Shown here one piece after another: positions 10,901 through 19,210 of a stretch of 59,060 nucleotides of DNA. Position numbers and translations under genes: made by a program. Source of the stretch: CBDHFQ01 sp965262565. GTDB taxonomy: Bacteria; Bacteroidota; Bacteroidia; J057. Within the stretch, counting starts at the first letter, position 1, and every line of letters starts with the position of its first letter. Where the stretch lies: positions 1 to 59,060 of the forward strand of contig CBDHFQ010000043.1 in the NCBI GenBank assembly GCA_965262565.1. Direction: 5' to 3'. Under the pieces are notes generated by a model. It was not told where the DNA came from. It ran no database searches and saw only the letters and a list, made by a program, of their open reading frames with translations.

Positions 10901-11958
10901 CACCTGAATTGAACGAATTAAAAGATAAAAGTAGCTTTTCTGTGAGATGGGAAGGGGAAATCGAGATACAACAGGAGGGATTCTACACCTTCTTCACCGA
11001 AAGCGCAGATAATATCAGACTTTGGGTGAATGACCAGATGATTATTACCAACTGGAGAAAGCACAATTTAGAAGAAGATTCAGCTACTATTCTTCTAAAT
11101 AGTGTGGGACGCTACCCAATAAAAATAGAATATGCAGAACATAATGGTAACCCCACAGCAAAAATGAGTTGGGCCGGACCAGGCTTAGGTAAGCAAGCGA
11201 TCGACAAGGGATATCTTTATCCGGGGGAGGTAACCATGCCAGAAACCTATTACACCTTTACTTCTAGATTTAGCCAAAAATTGATGGGAGTGCTAAATGC
11301 TTCTGAAGAAGAAGGTGCGAATATTGTCCAATGGGAAAATGATACCTTAGCGGGAAAATGTTGGGAATTCCAACACATAGCCAATAATGAATACATTCTC
11401 AAAAACCATTCTACTGGATTGGTTGCTGAAGCACAATTTGAAGGAGATTGGTTGGGGACGAATGTAGTTCAGGCTACATACAAAGAACTTGCTTCTCAAA
11501 GATGGACGATTGAACCTGCCATAGATGGATATATATATGTAAAAAATGTTAACAATGGCTATTACCTGGATGTGGATGGCTTTTCGCTGGAAAATGGAGG
11601 AAACTTGCATCTTTGGGAAAAGCATGGAGGTGAAAATCAACAATGGAGACTAACAGTGGTAGAACCTCCTCAGACAGATGTAGTAACCGCTATAGAAGAT
11701 GAATTAGATGCTTTACCTACGCTCGAAATGTATCCTAATCCTACAACTGGGCCAGTAACATTTAAATTTGACAGCGAACATAGCGATGAAAGCTTTGATA
11801 TCAGCGTACTAAACTTGACGGGCCAAATTCTTTGGGAACAAAAAATGCTTCCTGGAACACAAAGTACAGATCTGGGACATCTACCCACAGGAATGTATCT
11901 AGTAAGAATTAGCCATCCGGCAAAAGGCCACAGAGTACAACGATTACTGATAGAATAA
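7951..11958 (+). CDS. Glucose/sorbosone dehydrogenase - RICIN - cytochrome c - PA14 - RICIN - T9SS fusion
   Basis: A 1335-residue secreted multidomain protein. The frame is open from a GTG at 7876, but the ATG at 7951 begins a better signal peptide (hydrophobic core LAFSLLITVGF). Domains in order: a PQQ-type glucose/sorbosone dehydrogenase beta-propeller (about 45-450; HRGGGLVFGFDGFLYLSIGD); a ricin-type beta-trefoil (about 463-605; QW..GADNQRW); a cytochrome-like region (about 615-930) with two haem-c motifs, CFICH at C764 and CSSCH at C845, and a possible Met ligand in TAMPPLGKGM; a PA14 domain (about 952-1093; GFYTFFTESADNIRLWVN); a second ricin trefoil (about 1100-1237); and a type A T9SS sorting domain (about 1250-1335; LEMYPNPTTGPVTF). 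It probably binds a polysaccharide at the cell surface, oxidises its sugar ends and passes electrons to its own haem. A hairpin terminator follows. Confidence 0.88.
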   Translation: MELRHLLRISTLKWTLAFSLLITVGFAPLILNQPGLEQAAPMGKYLNGIFPASLVSKTGVGAATAFPDATFAYTLVMTAEPRSNRFHIAAQFGVIEFVNADQPQEGKQNFLNIADRVWTGQDSGVLGMAFHPDYNDPDSPNRNYVYVYYTSGNDDQQVIRLSRFTRPDGSTSADKESELILIEQKLGPTKHRGGGLVFGFDGFLYLSIGDLGYPEESQNIQDRLIGGVIRIDVDKRGGDISHPIRKRLQDIGEGTTQEYFIPNDNPFLSEDGSMMEEYYTVGCRNPHRMTIDRETGKMYIGNVGSGDEGELAFEEVNLVEKGANYGWPFREGSRDRSEHMQNPEMFRPGDIIGQLTDPIYFYERTNGKWICGGYVYRGTEIPSLYGKYIFADGLTKTIFSLELEGPNQYEATEVFSASDVFYTFGEDNVGELYMGSVESAPLTKIIPTSGDDEPANKDGFEGWYYLESAESGLVAEVAGMSEGLGANVRQWRNVEGAHQQWLIEKQPDNSYRIMAGHSRHYMDVNEFGTEPGANIHQWEWTGADNQRWELEAVGDLVRIKSKLSGLSLSIEDSVLEGEGANIQLGRVSEEAPATQLWKLIPVPGKNVQGSGQFPRLLSETGAFTDMRNLVPAPGVLPYTINTALWSDSARKIRFVAIPNDGTFDSPDEQVKFVEKGESVYPEGTVFFKHFDLNIDENNPSAIRRLETRVMVKGTEGFYALTYRWFPDGSDAELLEGSLEEDVQVVTKSGETRTQTWYYPSREECFICHTKASSRVLGPQMYQLNGDLLYKETGIKANQLVTWNHLGIFEEPIDPDPISAYISTKAVKDDTASLTVRVQSYLDANCSSCHMPGTGNRGKFNAKFYVPLEESGIVNGDVVEDFGIDGAKVVVPGDTAKSILYLRMKQVNTATAMPPLGKGMVDTHAVKMVADWILGMVPKDSDTTVVTPPVNLNGSGLTATFFETNELSQFAFSIIDSTLDLNLSSPELNELKDKSSFSVRWEGEIEIQQEGFYTFFTESADNIRLWVNDQMIITNWRKHNLEEDSATILLNSVGRYPIKIEYAEHNGNPTAKMSWAGPGLGKQAIDKGYLYPGEVTMPETYYTFTSRFSQKLMGVLNASEEEGANIVQWENDTLAGKCWEFQHIANNEYILKNHSTGLVAEAQFEGDWLGTNVVQATYKELASQRWTIEPAIDGYIYVKNVNNGYYLDVDGFSLENGGNLHLWEKHGGENQQWRLTVVEPPQTDVVTAIEDELDALPTLEMYPNPTTGPVTFKFDSEHSDESFDISVLNLTGQILWEQKMLPGTQSTDLGHLPTGMYLVRISHPAKGHRVQRLLIE

Positions 11959-12002
11959 TAAATCATGTTAAGACACACCTAATCGCACTTCGTTTTGTAC
12001 CC

Positions 12003-12056
12003 AGAATGCCCTTATGAACAATTTTTCGGTTTTGTTCATAAGGGCATTCTTCATTT
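12003..12056 (+). terminator. Strong hairpin terminator
   Basis: A perfect 18-bp inverted repeat (12003-12020 against 12033-12050, arm AGAATGCCCTTATGAACA) encloses a T-rich 12-base loop and is followed by TCATTTT. It lies 44 bases after the stop of the dehydrogenase fusion. The stem is unusually long and perfect for the window. Confidence 0.8.
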
Positions 12057-12115
12057 TGATATATGAAACAATTCATGTAATATTCATACAATAACAATTC
12101 ATGTGCATCAACCTT

Positions 12116-12922
12116 ATGAAAAAGTTAATACATATATGTTTGCTATGCCTGATAGCTACGTTTAGTTACGCAGAAATCATTGCCCAGGAATTGGTTTGTG
12201 AAGTAGATACGACTGTTAGCTTACCTGAAGGAACCAGTGCAGGAGTAGTTCCTGATACGCTTGCAGATGGAGTGGTAGGCCAGGCTTACGAAGCAGTTCT
12301 GCAATTTATTCTTCCTTCAGATACCAGTATAGCAGGTTTTTCTGTTTCATTTTGTTCGTTCCAATTACTGGAAACAGATCCTCCCTTAGACTCCCTGGGA
12401 CTTGAAGTGGCTTGTGTAGACTCCGCTTGTATTTTTGTTGTTGATCATTCTATAAGTGCCAACAGAAGATGTGCTGTGTTAAGGGGAACTCCTAATTTCC
12501 CGTTGGAGACATTGGATGTGATTGTAGTTGCAGAATTGGGAGTAGTAGACGATGATACTATTTGTACACCATCTGGTATAGATCCATTCCCTTTTCCCTT
12601 TACGTTTCAGTTCAGAGTTAGCGACTCAACTACCACAGCTTTAGATGATTATCTACTAAATGAATTTGATTTATCCGTTTTCCCCAATCCCGCTAATGAT
12701 CGATTTACAGTCGAGTATACCCTGCCAGAAGCAGCCGACGTGTCTATAGAAATGTTTGATTTGATAGGGAGAGCAATGTATCAAAGCGAGCTTGTCAAAA
12801 GATCACAAGGATCACATCAAAATGAGATCGTTTTTCCTTCTCCTTCAAAAGGTATATATTTAGTTAAGGTGGATTTGAACAAAGGAGAGCGTACATTCTG
12901 GCAAAAGGTGATCAGGCAATAA
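12116..12922 (+). CDS. Secreted protein with T9SS C-terminal sorting domain, unknown function
   Basis: A 268-residue secreted protein. The frame opens at an ATG at 12101, but the in-frame ATG at 12116 begins a clean signal peptide (MKKLIHICLLCLIATFSYA). The middle (about 25-175) is beta-rich with several paired Cys and the phrase DTLADGVVGQAYEAVLQF, which I cannot assign to a family; such segments often form Ig-like folds. Residues about 190-268 are a type A T9SS domain (LSVFPNPANDRFTVEY ending KGIYLVKVDLNKGERTFWQKVIRQ). It lies between the sugar-dehydrogenase fusion and a TonB-dependent receptor gene on the same strand. Confidence 0.8.
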   Translation: MKKLIHICLLCLIATFSYAEIIAQELVCEVDTTVSLPEGTSAGVVPDTLADGVVGQAYEAVLQFILPSDTSIAGFSVSFCSFQLLETDPPLDSLGLEVACVDSACIFVVDHSISANRRCAVLRGTPNFPLETLDVIVVAELGVVDDDTICTPSGIDPFPFPFTFQFRVSDSTTTALDDYLLNEFDLSVFPNPANDRFTVEYTLPEAADVSIEMFDLIGRAMYQSELVKRSQGSHQNEIVFPSPSKGIYLVKVDLNKGERTFWQKVIRQ

Positions 12923-12977
12923 TCTTTTTTTTTGTTCAAATCAGTCGGCGCTCGAAAAATATTGAAATTTCCTTTTT

Positions 12978-15410
12978 ATGGGGAAGACATATGCTGTTAT
13001 ATTATCTGGCTTAGGATGGATCTTATGCTTTTTCCTGAGTTTCTCCCACTTATTTGGTCAGGAAATAACCCTCAAGGGAACAATTATCGATGGAGGTAAT
13101 GATCTTCCTCTGGAAGCAGTAAGTGTGGTGGCTCCTGAATTTTCAAAAGGTACGTTAACAAATAATCAAGGGGAATACGAATTGATGCTGGACCCTGGAG
13201 AATTGAAAATATTCGAATTGGTTTATTTCCTCAATGGATTTGATTCTATTTTATTTACAGTGGATGTAAAAAAAGCAGAAGAAGGTATCTGGAGGCAAGA
13301 TTTGATCTTATATCCTATAGACTATGCTACAGATGATGTGGTTATTACTGCAACCAAAGGATTTGAACAGCGTCAAGCAGATGTTACCGTTTCCGTAGAT
13401 GTCATTAAGCCAGCACAAATAAGATTACTCACTACAGCAGATTTGACCACGGTGCTAAGACAATCTTCGGGAATTGATATTTTGGATGATCAGATCAACA
13501 TTAGAGGAAGTTCCGGTTTTGCTTCTGGTGTAGGTAGTAGAGTCACCTTAATGTTAAATGGCTTACCACTGCTAACTTCCGATGCTTCAAGAGCGGATTT
13601 AAGATTGCTACCCATTGATAATGTATCCAAAATAGAAGTCATTAAAGGAGCCAGTTCAGTACTATATGGTTCATCTGCCTTAGGAGGAGTTATTAATGTA
13701 ATCACTCAAGATCCGGGAGAAAAACCGATCACCATATTTAGGTATAGACAAGCATTTTTTAACTCGCCCAAATTCAAAGCCCTGGATTGGGACGGTTCTT
13801 CTTCAGCTTATGAAGCTTCTGCTCATTTATTTCACAGCAGAAGAGTAGGGGATCTTGACCTATCGGTTCAAACCAATTTTATCAAAGAATCAGGATACAT
13901 TCAGGATACTGAATTAGAAGAATTCAGAGGGTTCCTGATGATGAAATATCGACCCAAATCAGTTCCTGGCCTGAATTTCGGCTTGAATATAAGTGGAAGA
14001 GTAGATTCGGGGAGCAATGTTCTTTTTTGGCGAAGTTATTTTCCCGATACCACCACCATTATTTCCCAAATGGATACCTTAACGAAAGTTGTCGGTGGAG
14101 CACTCACCCCTACCTTGGGAACTGCTGGAGTAAGTAGAAGATTGAGAACCAGAATATCTTTGGATCCATTTCTCCAATATACTTCTTCCAATGGTCATTT
14201 ATTAACATATCGGGGAAGATATTTTAGAAATACAAGTGCGAATAACACAAATCAGTCCTCCCAAAATTGGATATTTTATAATGATGTTAATTTTCAAACC
14301 TCTATCTTAAATAATGTGAGTTGGATCACTGGAATGACGTTGATCAATTCCGGAGTCAATGGAGAAGAGGTATTTGGAGGGGAATTTGTCCTGGAGGGAG
14401 ACACTATCCAAAGCGATGGTACATTTACTTCCAGATCTTTTGGGCTTTATACCCAAGTCGACGGAAAGTTTGGAAGGTTGAATACAAACCTGGGGGTTAG
14501 AGTCGAAAATATAAAAGTGGCTTCTTTAGATGATGAAACGCGATCATTATTTAGGGTTGGACTGAATTACGAAATCAGGAGAGGGACCAATATCAGGGGG
14601 TCCTTTGGCCAGGGATTTAGAGTTCCTTCTGTAGCTGAACGATTTACCACCACTGAAGGAGGAGGGGTCCTGGTAGAGCCCAATCCTGATATAAAAACTG
14701 AATCGGGATACAGCACTGAGATTGGAATTCGTCAGGGCTTTCGAATTGGAGGAGAGAAGGCTCGTATCCTGGGATTTGCCGATGTAGCAGGATTTCAAAT
14801 GAGGTTTGAGGATATGGTGGAATTTGGGATCCAAACCCGGGTGTTTTTTCCTGTTCCTGATGTCCGTTTTTCAACTGTCAATATAGCTGATGCCAGAATT
14901 AGAGGTATAGAGGTTAATTTTGGGTTGGATGCTAAATGGAATAAATGGCGTAGTAGCTTTACTGCAGGTGCTACCTTTATGGACCCTATAAATCTCAATG
15001 GTGTATCAGATGAAAAATTGATCAATATAGAAGAAAGAGGGATTTTAGATTTATTAGATACGTCAAGAGTTGATCAACCCAGATTTTTAAAGTATCGATC
15101 AAGATGGCTCATTCGCTCTTCAGTTACTGCTTCCTATCAGAATATTTCGTTAACCACCAATCTCAGGTTTAGAAGCTATCAGAGAAATATCGACCAATAT
15201 CTTTTTCTGGTCATTCAGGAATTTGATGTATTTAGAAAAAAGCACCCCAGAGGAGAGGCAGTGGTAGATCTCATTTTTTCCTATTCCATCAATAAAAAGC
15301 ATACACTCACCTTTAACACAAGCAATGTATTTAATCAGGAATACGCTATTTTACCTGGTACGCTAGCAGAACAACGAAAATTTACCCTACAATACAGCCT
15401 AACTCTTTAG
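12978..15410 (+). CDS. TonB-dependent outer-membrane receptor with N-terminal carboxypeptidase-regulatory-like domain
   Basis: An 810-residue outer-membrane receptor. A signal peptide (to about residue 27, LFGQ) is followed by a carboxypeptidase-regulatory-like beta-sandwich (about 28-115; LKGTIIDGGNDLPLEAVSV). The TonB plug (about 120-245) shows DDVVITATKG, INIRGSSGF, VTLMLNGLPLL and IEVIKGASSVLYGSSALGGVINVIT. A 22-strand-type barrel extends to the C-terminus, with a typical late segment FNTSNVFNQEYAILPG and a final TLQYSLTL. It would import a ligand using TonB energy. The plug is closer to the BtuB/siderophore type than to SusC, and no SusD neighbour is present, so vitamin, haem or metal-chelate uptake is possible. 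The ligand is not determined. Confidence 0.92.
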   Translation: MGKTYAVILSGLGWILCFFLSFSHLFGQEITLKGTIIDGGNDLPLEAVSVVAPEFSKGTLTNNQGEYELMLDPGELKIFELVYFLNGFDSILFTVDVKKAEEGIWRQDLILYPIDYATDDVVITATKGFEQRQADVTVSVDVIKPAQIRLLTTADLTTVLRQSSGIDILDDQINIRGSSGFASGVGSRVTLMLNGLPLLTSDASRADLRLLPIDNVSKIEVIKGASSVLYGSSALGGVINVITQDPGEKPITIFRYRQAFFNSPKFKALDWDGSSSAYEASAHLFHSRRVGDLDLSVQTNFIKESGYIQDTELEEFRGFLMMKYRPKSVPGLNFGLNISGRVDSGSNVLFWRSYFPDTTTIISQMDTLTKVVGGALTPTLGTAGVSRRLRTRISLDPFLQYTSSNGHLLTYRGRYFRNTSANNTNQSSQNWIFYNDVNFQTSILNNVSWITGMTLINSGVNGEEVFGGEFVLEGDTIQSDGTFTSRSFGLYTQVDGKFGRLNTNLGVRVENIKVASLDDETRSLFRVGLNYEIRRGTNIRGSFGQGFRVPSVAERFTTTEGGGVLVEPNPDIKTESGYSTEIGIRQGFRIGGEKARILGFADVAGFQMRFEDMVEFGIQTRVFFPVPDVRFSTVNIADARIRGIEVNFGLDAKWNKWRSSFTAGATFMDPINLNGVSDEKLINIEERGILDLLDTSRVDQPRFLKYRSRWLIRSSVTASYQNISLTTNLRFRSYQRNIDQYLFLVIQEFDVFRKKHPRGEAVVDLIFSYSINKKHTLTFNTSNVFNQEYAILPGTLAEQRKFTLQYSLTL

Positions 15411-15449
15411 GGAAGTAATAAGTTTTTTCATCAAAACTAAGGTGAATAC

Positions 15450-16031
15450 TTAATTAATCACTGAATTATCTGTCTTTTCAGAATATAAACTCCAAACATT
15501 AGCAGCCTGATTCAAATGTCTCTGCTCATGGGCAATAATAATATCAAATGCCCTGGAGAGTGGATAGACGATATACCTATTGGCAGGAGAACCTACAATA
15601 GCATGCTGATCCAAAAGATATTTGCTCTCTTTGATTTTGGTATTAAGTCGCTCCTGATGGTCAATAAATCTGGGAACTATGGTAATATCCAACTCAGATT
15701 CAGTGGGTTCCCATATAGAAAAGGTAGAGATCTTTTTGGTATTCTTGGGGTCAACAGATTTATAAATAAAATTCCCGAAAAAATTCGTGATAAAAGATAG
15801 TTTGCTATGAAGAGGAAGTCGGTAATTTCCTTCCAGCATTTGATCTATAACCGGAAAATAGCTTCTATTAACAGTAATAAGATGATCCAGATTTTGAGCG
15901 ATACTCCAGACATCCTGAGAAGGCTTCCAATTTAATTGTTGTTTTGTCAGATGATTAAATTGTTCTTCTGCTTGTGATTGAATAGCTTTTATATGCTTGT
16001 CCCAACGGTCAAAACTAGTATCAATGTTCAT
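15450..16031 (-). CDS. DinB-superfamily protein
   Basis: A 193-residue four-helix protein of the DinB superfamily. The three histidines expected for the metal site are H50 (NLDHL), H168 and H172 (AHEQRHLNQA). Related Bacillus and Bacteroidota proteins are metal-dependent thiol transferases or uncharacterised stress proteins. Its start overlaps the stop of the upstream methyltransferase gene by four bases, so the two form a small minus-strand operon. It converges on the TonB receptor gene with only 39 bases between. The biochemical function is not evident. Confidence 0.82.
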   Translation of the reverse strand: MNIDTSFDRWDKHIKAIQSQAEEQFNHLTKQQLNWKPSQDVWSIAQNLDHLITVNRSYFPVIDQMLEGNYRLPLHSKLSFITNFFGNFIYKSVDPKNTKKISTFSIWEPTESELDITIVPRFIDHQERLNTKIKESKYLLDQHAIVGSPANRYIVYPLSRAFDIIIAHEQRHLNQAANVWSLYSEKTDNSVIN

Positions 16032-16846
16032 AGGGTATAGTTAGGGTATCCAATTACATAAGTTACGTTAAATCCGAATGAGTGTTTTATTGTTCCAATA
16101 TTCCAATAATAATTATTTGGAGGAAGACTTTTTATAATAGACTGTAACTCATTTACTTCATACATCTTTAGAATGGAAGATATACCATCCCACCAGATGC
16201 ATATAGGAATAATGGGAATAATAAAAGTGAATAAAAAGCGCTGCCAATCAAAAGGACGAATGAGGAGGGTTGCATAAATAGTCATTGGAACCAATAGGAA
16301 TATCGCAGCAATTAAACTATTAATACTTCTGCAGGAACCTTCGAAGATTCCAATCCCTTTTCTGGAGGCTGATAATTCTTGAAGGATGTGTTCTGCTTCC
16401 TTTGGCTGGAAATGATGAAAAGCAGAAAATATAGTTCTGATACCTCTGGTGGAAGAACAAAATTCTGGCAGAAATTCTTGCTGTTCCATGCTTAGCAGGT
16501 CTATAGGTGATGGAACAAAATCAATCAAATCAGGTCTTTGTTCTTTCAGATATTGATATCTTTCGATTTGAGGATATTTATCCGATAGGGTGACTTTTAT
16601 GGGACGGCCTAACGATTTTTGGATGTCGTCCACTAAAGGTATAATGCCACCACCACAACCAGAGCAAAGGTCTAAAATTTCATGTTCATTGGTATGACGT
16701 AATAATGTGACAAGTTGAGGAACAATAGATTGATAAATGTTTAAATGGTTAATCATAAATGTCAGTACATCCATCATGTACATGCGAATGTTATTAGGAA
16801 ACCAACTCAAATCTTCCCATTCGAATAATTGATAACGGTTCTTCAT
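16028..16846 (-). CDS. Class I SAM-dependent methyltransferase with C-terminal membrane segments
   Basis: A 272-residue protein. Motif I of class I methyltransferases is visible at about residues 57-66 (ILDLCSGCGGG), followed by an acidic loop (LSDKYP). The second half contains two hydrophobic segments (about 180-197 and 207-226) separated by a short basic turn. The catalytic domain is therefore likely tethered to the inner membrane and may act on a lipid or membrane substrate. It is co-transcribed with the DinB-like gene (ATGA overlap) and divergent from the thioesterase gene, with which it shares a 76-base promoter region. The substrate is unknown. Confidence 0.75.
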   Translation of the reverse strand: MKNRYQLFEWEDLSWFPNNIRMYMMDVLTFMINHLNIYQSIVPQLVTLLRHTNEHEILDLCSGCGGGIIPLVDDIQKSLGRPIKVTLSDKYPQIERYQYLKEQRPDLIDFVPSPIDLLSMEQQEFLPEFCSSTRGIRTIFSAFHHFQPKEAEHILQELSASRKGIGIFEGSCRSINSLIAAIFLLVPMTIYATLLIRPFDWQRFLFTFIIPIIPICIWWDGISSILKMYEVNELQSIIKSLPPNNYYWNIGTIKHSFGFNVTYVIGYPNYTL

Positions 16847-16922
16847 AAAATGAATCTTGCCAAATTTAATTCGGAATTGTGTATTAAGCTTCAGTAATTA
16901 CTGGTTTATAAAGCAAATTGAT

Positions 16923-17786
16923 ATGAAAGATGTTTCTGAATTGATCGATATTCTTACCCTGGAAATGATTGATCTGAATTTATTTCGAGGGCAAACCTCA
17001 AGTATTGGAACAAAAAGAGTTTTTGGTGGCCATGTCCTTGCTCAGGCCCTACATGCTGCTACCAGAACTGTACCTGAAGATAGGATCGCCCATTCTCTAC
17101 ATGCCTACTTTATCTTGCCAGGAGATATTGCGTATCCGATTATTTACGATGTAGACAGAATCAGAGATGGTGGAAGTTTTACCACGAGAAGAATTATTGC
17201 TATCCAACAAGGACGCCCTATATTTAATTCCGCAGTATCTTTTCAACTTCCAGAAGAAGGACTCGATCATCAAATTGATATTCCCGACGTACCTCCTCCA
17301 GACCAATTACTCGATGACAAAGCAATAATTAAACAATATGAAGATAGTTGGCCTGTACCCTTCAAAAAATATTTTAATATAGAACGACCCATAGAATTCA
17401 GACCTGTAGAAGCATTTGATCCCATAAGACCAGGAAAACAAGAACCTTTTAGGCATGTGTGGATGAGAGCAAAAGGTCCTATGCCGGATCATTTTCCTAT
17501 ACATCAGCAAGTATTAGCCTATGCCTCAGATTACAATTTACTTACTACCGCTTTCCAACCTCATGGAGATGTTACTGGATGGGATGAGCTTTTTTTAGCT
17601 AGTCTGGATCATGCGATGTATTTTCATAGAGAATTCAGAATGGACGACTGGTTACTATATGCCATTAAAAGTCCCAGCGCCTCCAATGGTCGAGGTTTTA
17701 CGACAGGCGATATATTTGATAAAAAAGGAAGATTAGTAGCTTCCGTCGTCCAGGAAGGATTAGTCAGATCCAGAATGAGAAAGTAA
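16923..17786 (+). CDS. tesB: Acyl-CoA thioesterase II
   Basis: A 287-residue protein of the size and architecture of TesB (double hot-dog fold), which hydrolyses medium and long acyl-CoA to free fatty acid and CoA in the cytoplasm. The frame opens at a TTG at 16857, but the ATG at 16923 gives the standard TesB N-terminus. Typical segments are RVFGGHVLAQAL, HSLHAYFILPGD, RDGGSFTTRRI, ASLDHAMYFHREFRMDDWLLY and GRGFTTGDIFDKKGRLVASVVQEGLVR. It is transcribed away from the methyltransferase gene and precedes a bestrophin-like gene by 34 bases, so those two may be co-transcribed. Confidence 0.93.
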   Translation: MKDVSELIDILTLEMIDLNLFRGQTSSIGTKRVFGGHVLAQALHAATRTVPEDRIAHSLHAYFILPGDIAYPIIYDVDRIRDGGSFTTRRIIAIQQGRPIFNSAVSFQLPEEGLDHQIDIPDVPPPDQLLDDKAIIKQYEDSWPVPFKKYFNIERPIEFRPVEAFDPIRPGKQEPFRHVWMRAKGPMPDHFPIHQQVLAYASDYNLLTTAFQPHGDVTGWDELFLASLDHAMYFHREFRMDDWLLYAIKSPSASNGRGFTTGDIFDKKGRLVASVVQEGLVRSRMRK

Positions 17787-17820
17787 TTTATAACATACGA
17801 CCAACTATTTACATCACACT

Positions 17821-18855
17821 ATGCAAGCCGGAAAGCGTTATACTTTATTACAAACCCTATTGTGGGGGGTGAACTATATTTGGATATTTCTCCTTTGGGC
17901 CACCATCCCTGTAGGATTATACTTTTTTACCCAGTGGACTTGGTTGATTATTCCCTGGCAACCCCTGTCCCTAATCGGTATTGCCGTAGCTTTCTATCTG
18001 GGCTTTAAAAATAATTCCTCTTATGAACGTTTGTGGGAAGGAAGAAAAATATGGGGAGGAATAGTAAACGCATCCAGGACGTTTACTGTTATGGTACGAG
18101 ATTTTATTACTAATGAATTCACATCAAATCCCAGAGATGAAGCAGAATTGCTATTTATCCACAAAAAAATCGTCCATCGACATGTAGCCTGGTTATATGC
18201 GTTGACCATCCAATTGAGAAAAATTCAGGAGTGGGAGCATGATAGCAAAAAGGACATGAAGCATAGGAGAGATATGGGAGTAATGTATGAAGAAACTCAG
18301 TTTGAACAATTAAGAGAATATTTGTCTGAGAAAGAGTTCGAGTATATCATGTCAAAAGGAAACAAAGCTTCCCATCTGTTAAGCCTTCAATCGAAAGCTT
18401 TGAAGGAAATGAAAGGTGAAGAGTTAATTGACAATTTCCGACATATGGAACTGGAAAATATGATCAAGGAATTTTATACTCTTCAGGGAAAATCTGAAAG
18501 GATTAAGAATTTCCCTTTTCCCAGACAATATGCTACTGCTACCTACTTTTTCATCGTCTTATTTCTACTGTTATTGCCATTCGGTATGCTAAGCTTATTT
18601 GCACATCCAGAAATGAATGCCTTATCAGATTATATGGTCTTTCTTGCCATTCCGTTTTCTGTGATCTGTTCCTGGGTATTTTGGACCATGCAAATGATAG
18701 GCGATTATAGTGAAAACCCCTTTGAAGGATTGTATAATGACGTTCCTATCACTGCCTTAGCGAGAGGGATAGAGATTGATATCCGACAAATGTTAGAAGA
18801 GGAAAACCTCCCCAAACCACTAAAGCCTCAAGGTACTATGAAACTGTTATATTAA
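17821..18855 (+). CDS. Bestrophin-family (UPF0187) membrane channel
   Basis: A 344-residue inner-membrane protein of the bestrophin/UPF0187 family. Two hydrophobic segments lie near the N-terminus (about 15-65), and 'FYLGFKNNSSYERLWEGRKIWGGIVNASRTF' sits in the region that lines the family pore and gate. A further hydrophobic pair lies at about 240-300 and is followed by the conserved DNPF-like element, here GDYSENPFEG, and a cytoplasmic tail with DVPITALARGIEIDIRQML. Bacterial bestrophins are pentameric ion channels. It lies just downstream of tesB on the same strand, with no obvious functional link. Confidence 0.88.
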   Translation: MQAGKRYTLLQTLLWGVNYIWIFLLWATIPVGLYFFTQWTWLIIPWQPLSLIGIAVAFYLGFKNNSSYERLWEGRKIWGGIVNASRTFTVMVRDFITNEFTSNPRDEAELLFIHKKIVHRHVAWLYALTIQLRKIQEWEHDSKKDMKHRRDMGVMYEETQFEQLREYLSEKEFEYIMSKGNKASHLLSLQSKALKEMKGEELIDNFRHMELENMIKEFYTLQGKSERIKNFPFPRQYATATYFFIVLFLLLLPFGMLSLFAHPEMNALSDYMVFLAIPFSVICSWVFWTMQMIGDYSENPFEGLYNDVPITALARGIEIDIRQMLEEENLPKPLKPQGTMKLLY

Positions 18856-19210
18856 TTCAATTATCTGTATTATCTATCAATCATATGAATGCTTTCATAT
18901 ATATAGGAATATATGCTATTTATTTCATATGAAGAGAATTTAATATTCCAGTAGTAAAATATTACTGAGATAATTATGATATGATTTTATTTTCCAGAAT
19001 AGAATAATTTAATTTATTTTAAATTGCTGATATTGAGTATCTAATATAGATTTTATTCAAATATTCTATATCAGAATTGTATATTTTTGTAGGTCATGAA
19101 TCGTTGTGCTACTGAGTTAAAGAAGCTTATTTAGTAATGTGGGTCAAAAAGCTGTATAAGCATTAACCCCATCCGAAAGAACTGGTAAGCAATCTTAAAT
19201 AACTTAATTC
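18856..19210. other. AT-rich intergenic region upstream of the repeat-protein gene
   Basis: A non-coding stretch of 355 bases, strongly AT-rich between 18870 and 19100. It contains no frame that I can identify and no clear hairpin, and probably carries the promoter and leader of the repeat-protein gene. Confidence 0.5.

Noticed and set aside
12978..15410. TonB receptor as cobalamin importer for the EutB-EutC protein
   Set aside because: Attractive, but there is no cobalamin riboswitch in front of it that I can see and the two genes are 35 kb apart; nothing in the sequence ties them together.
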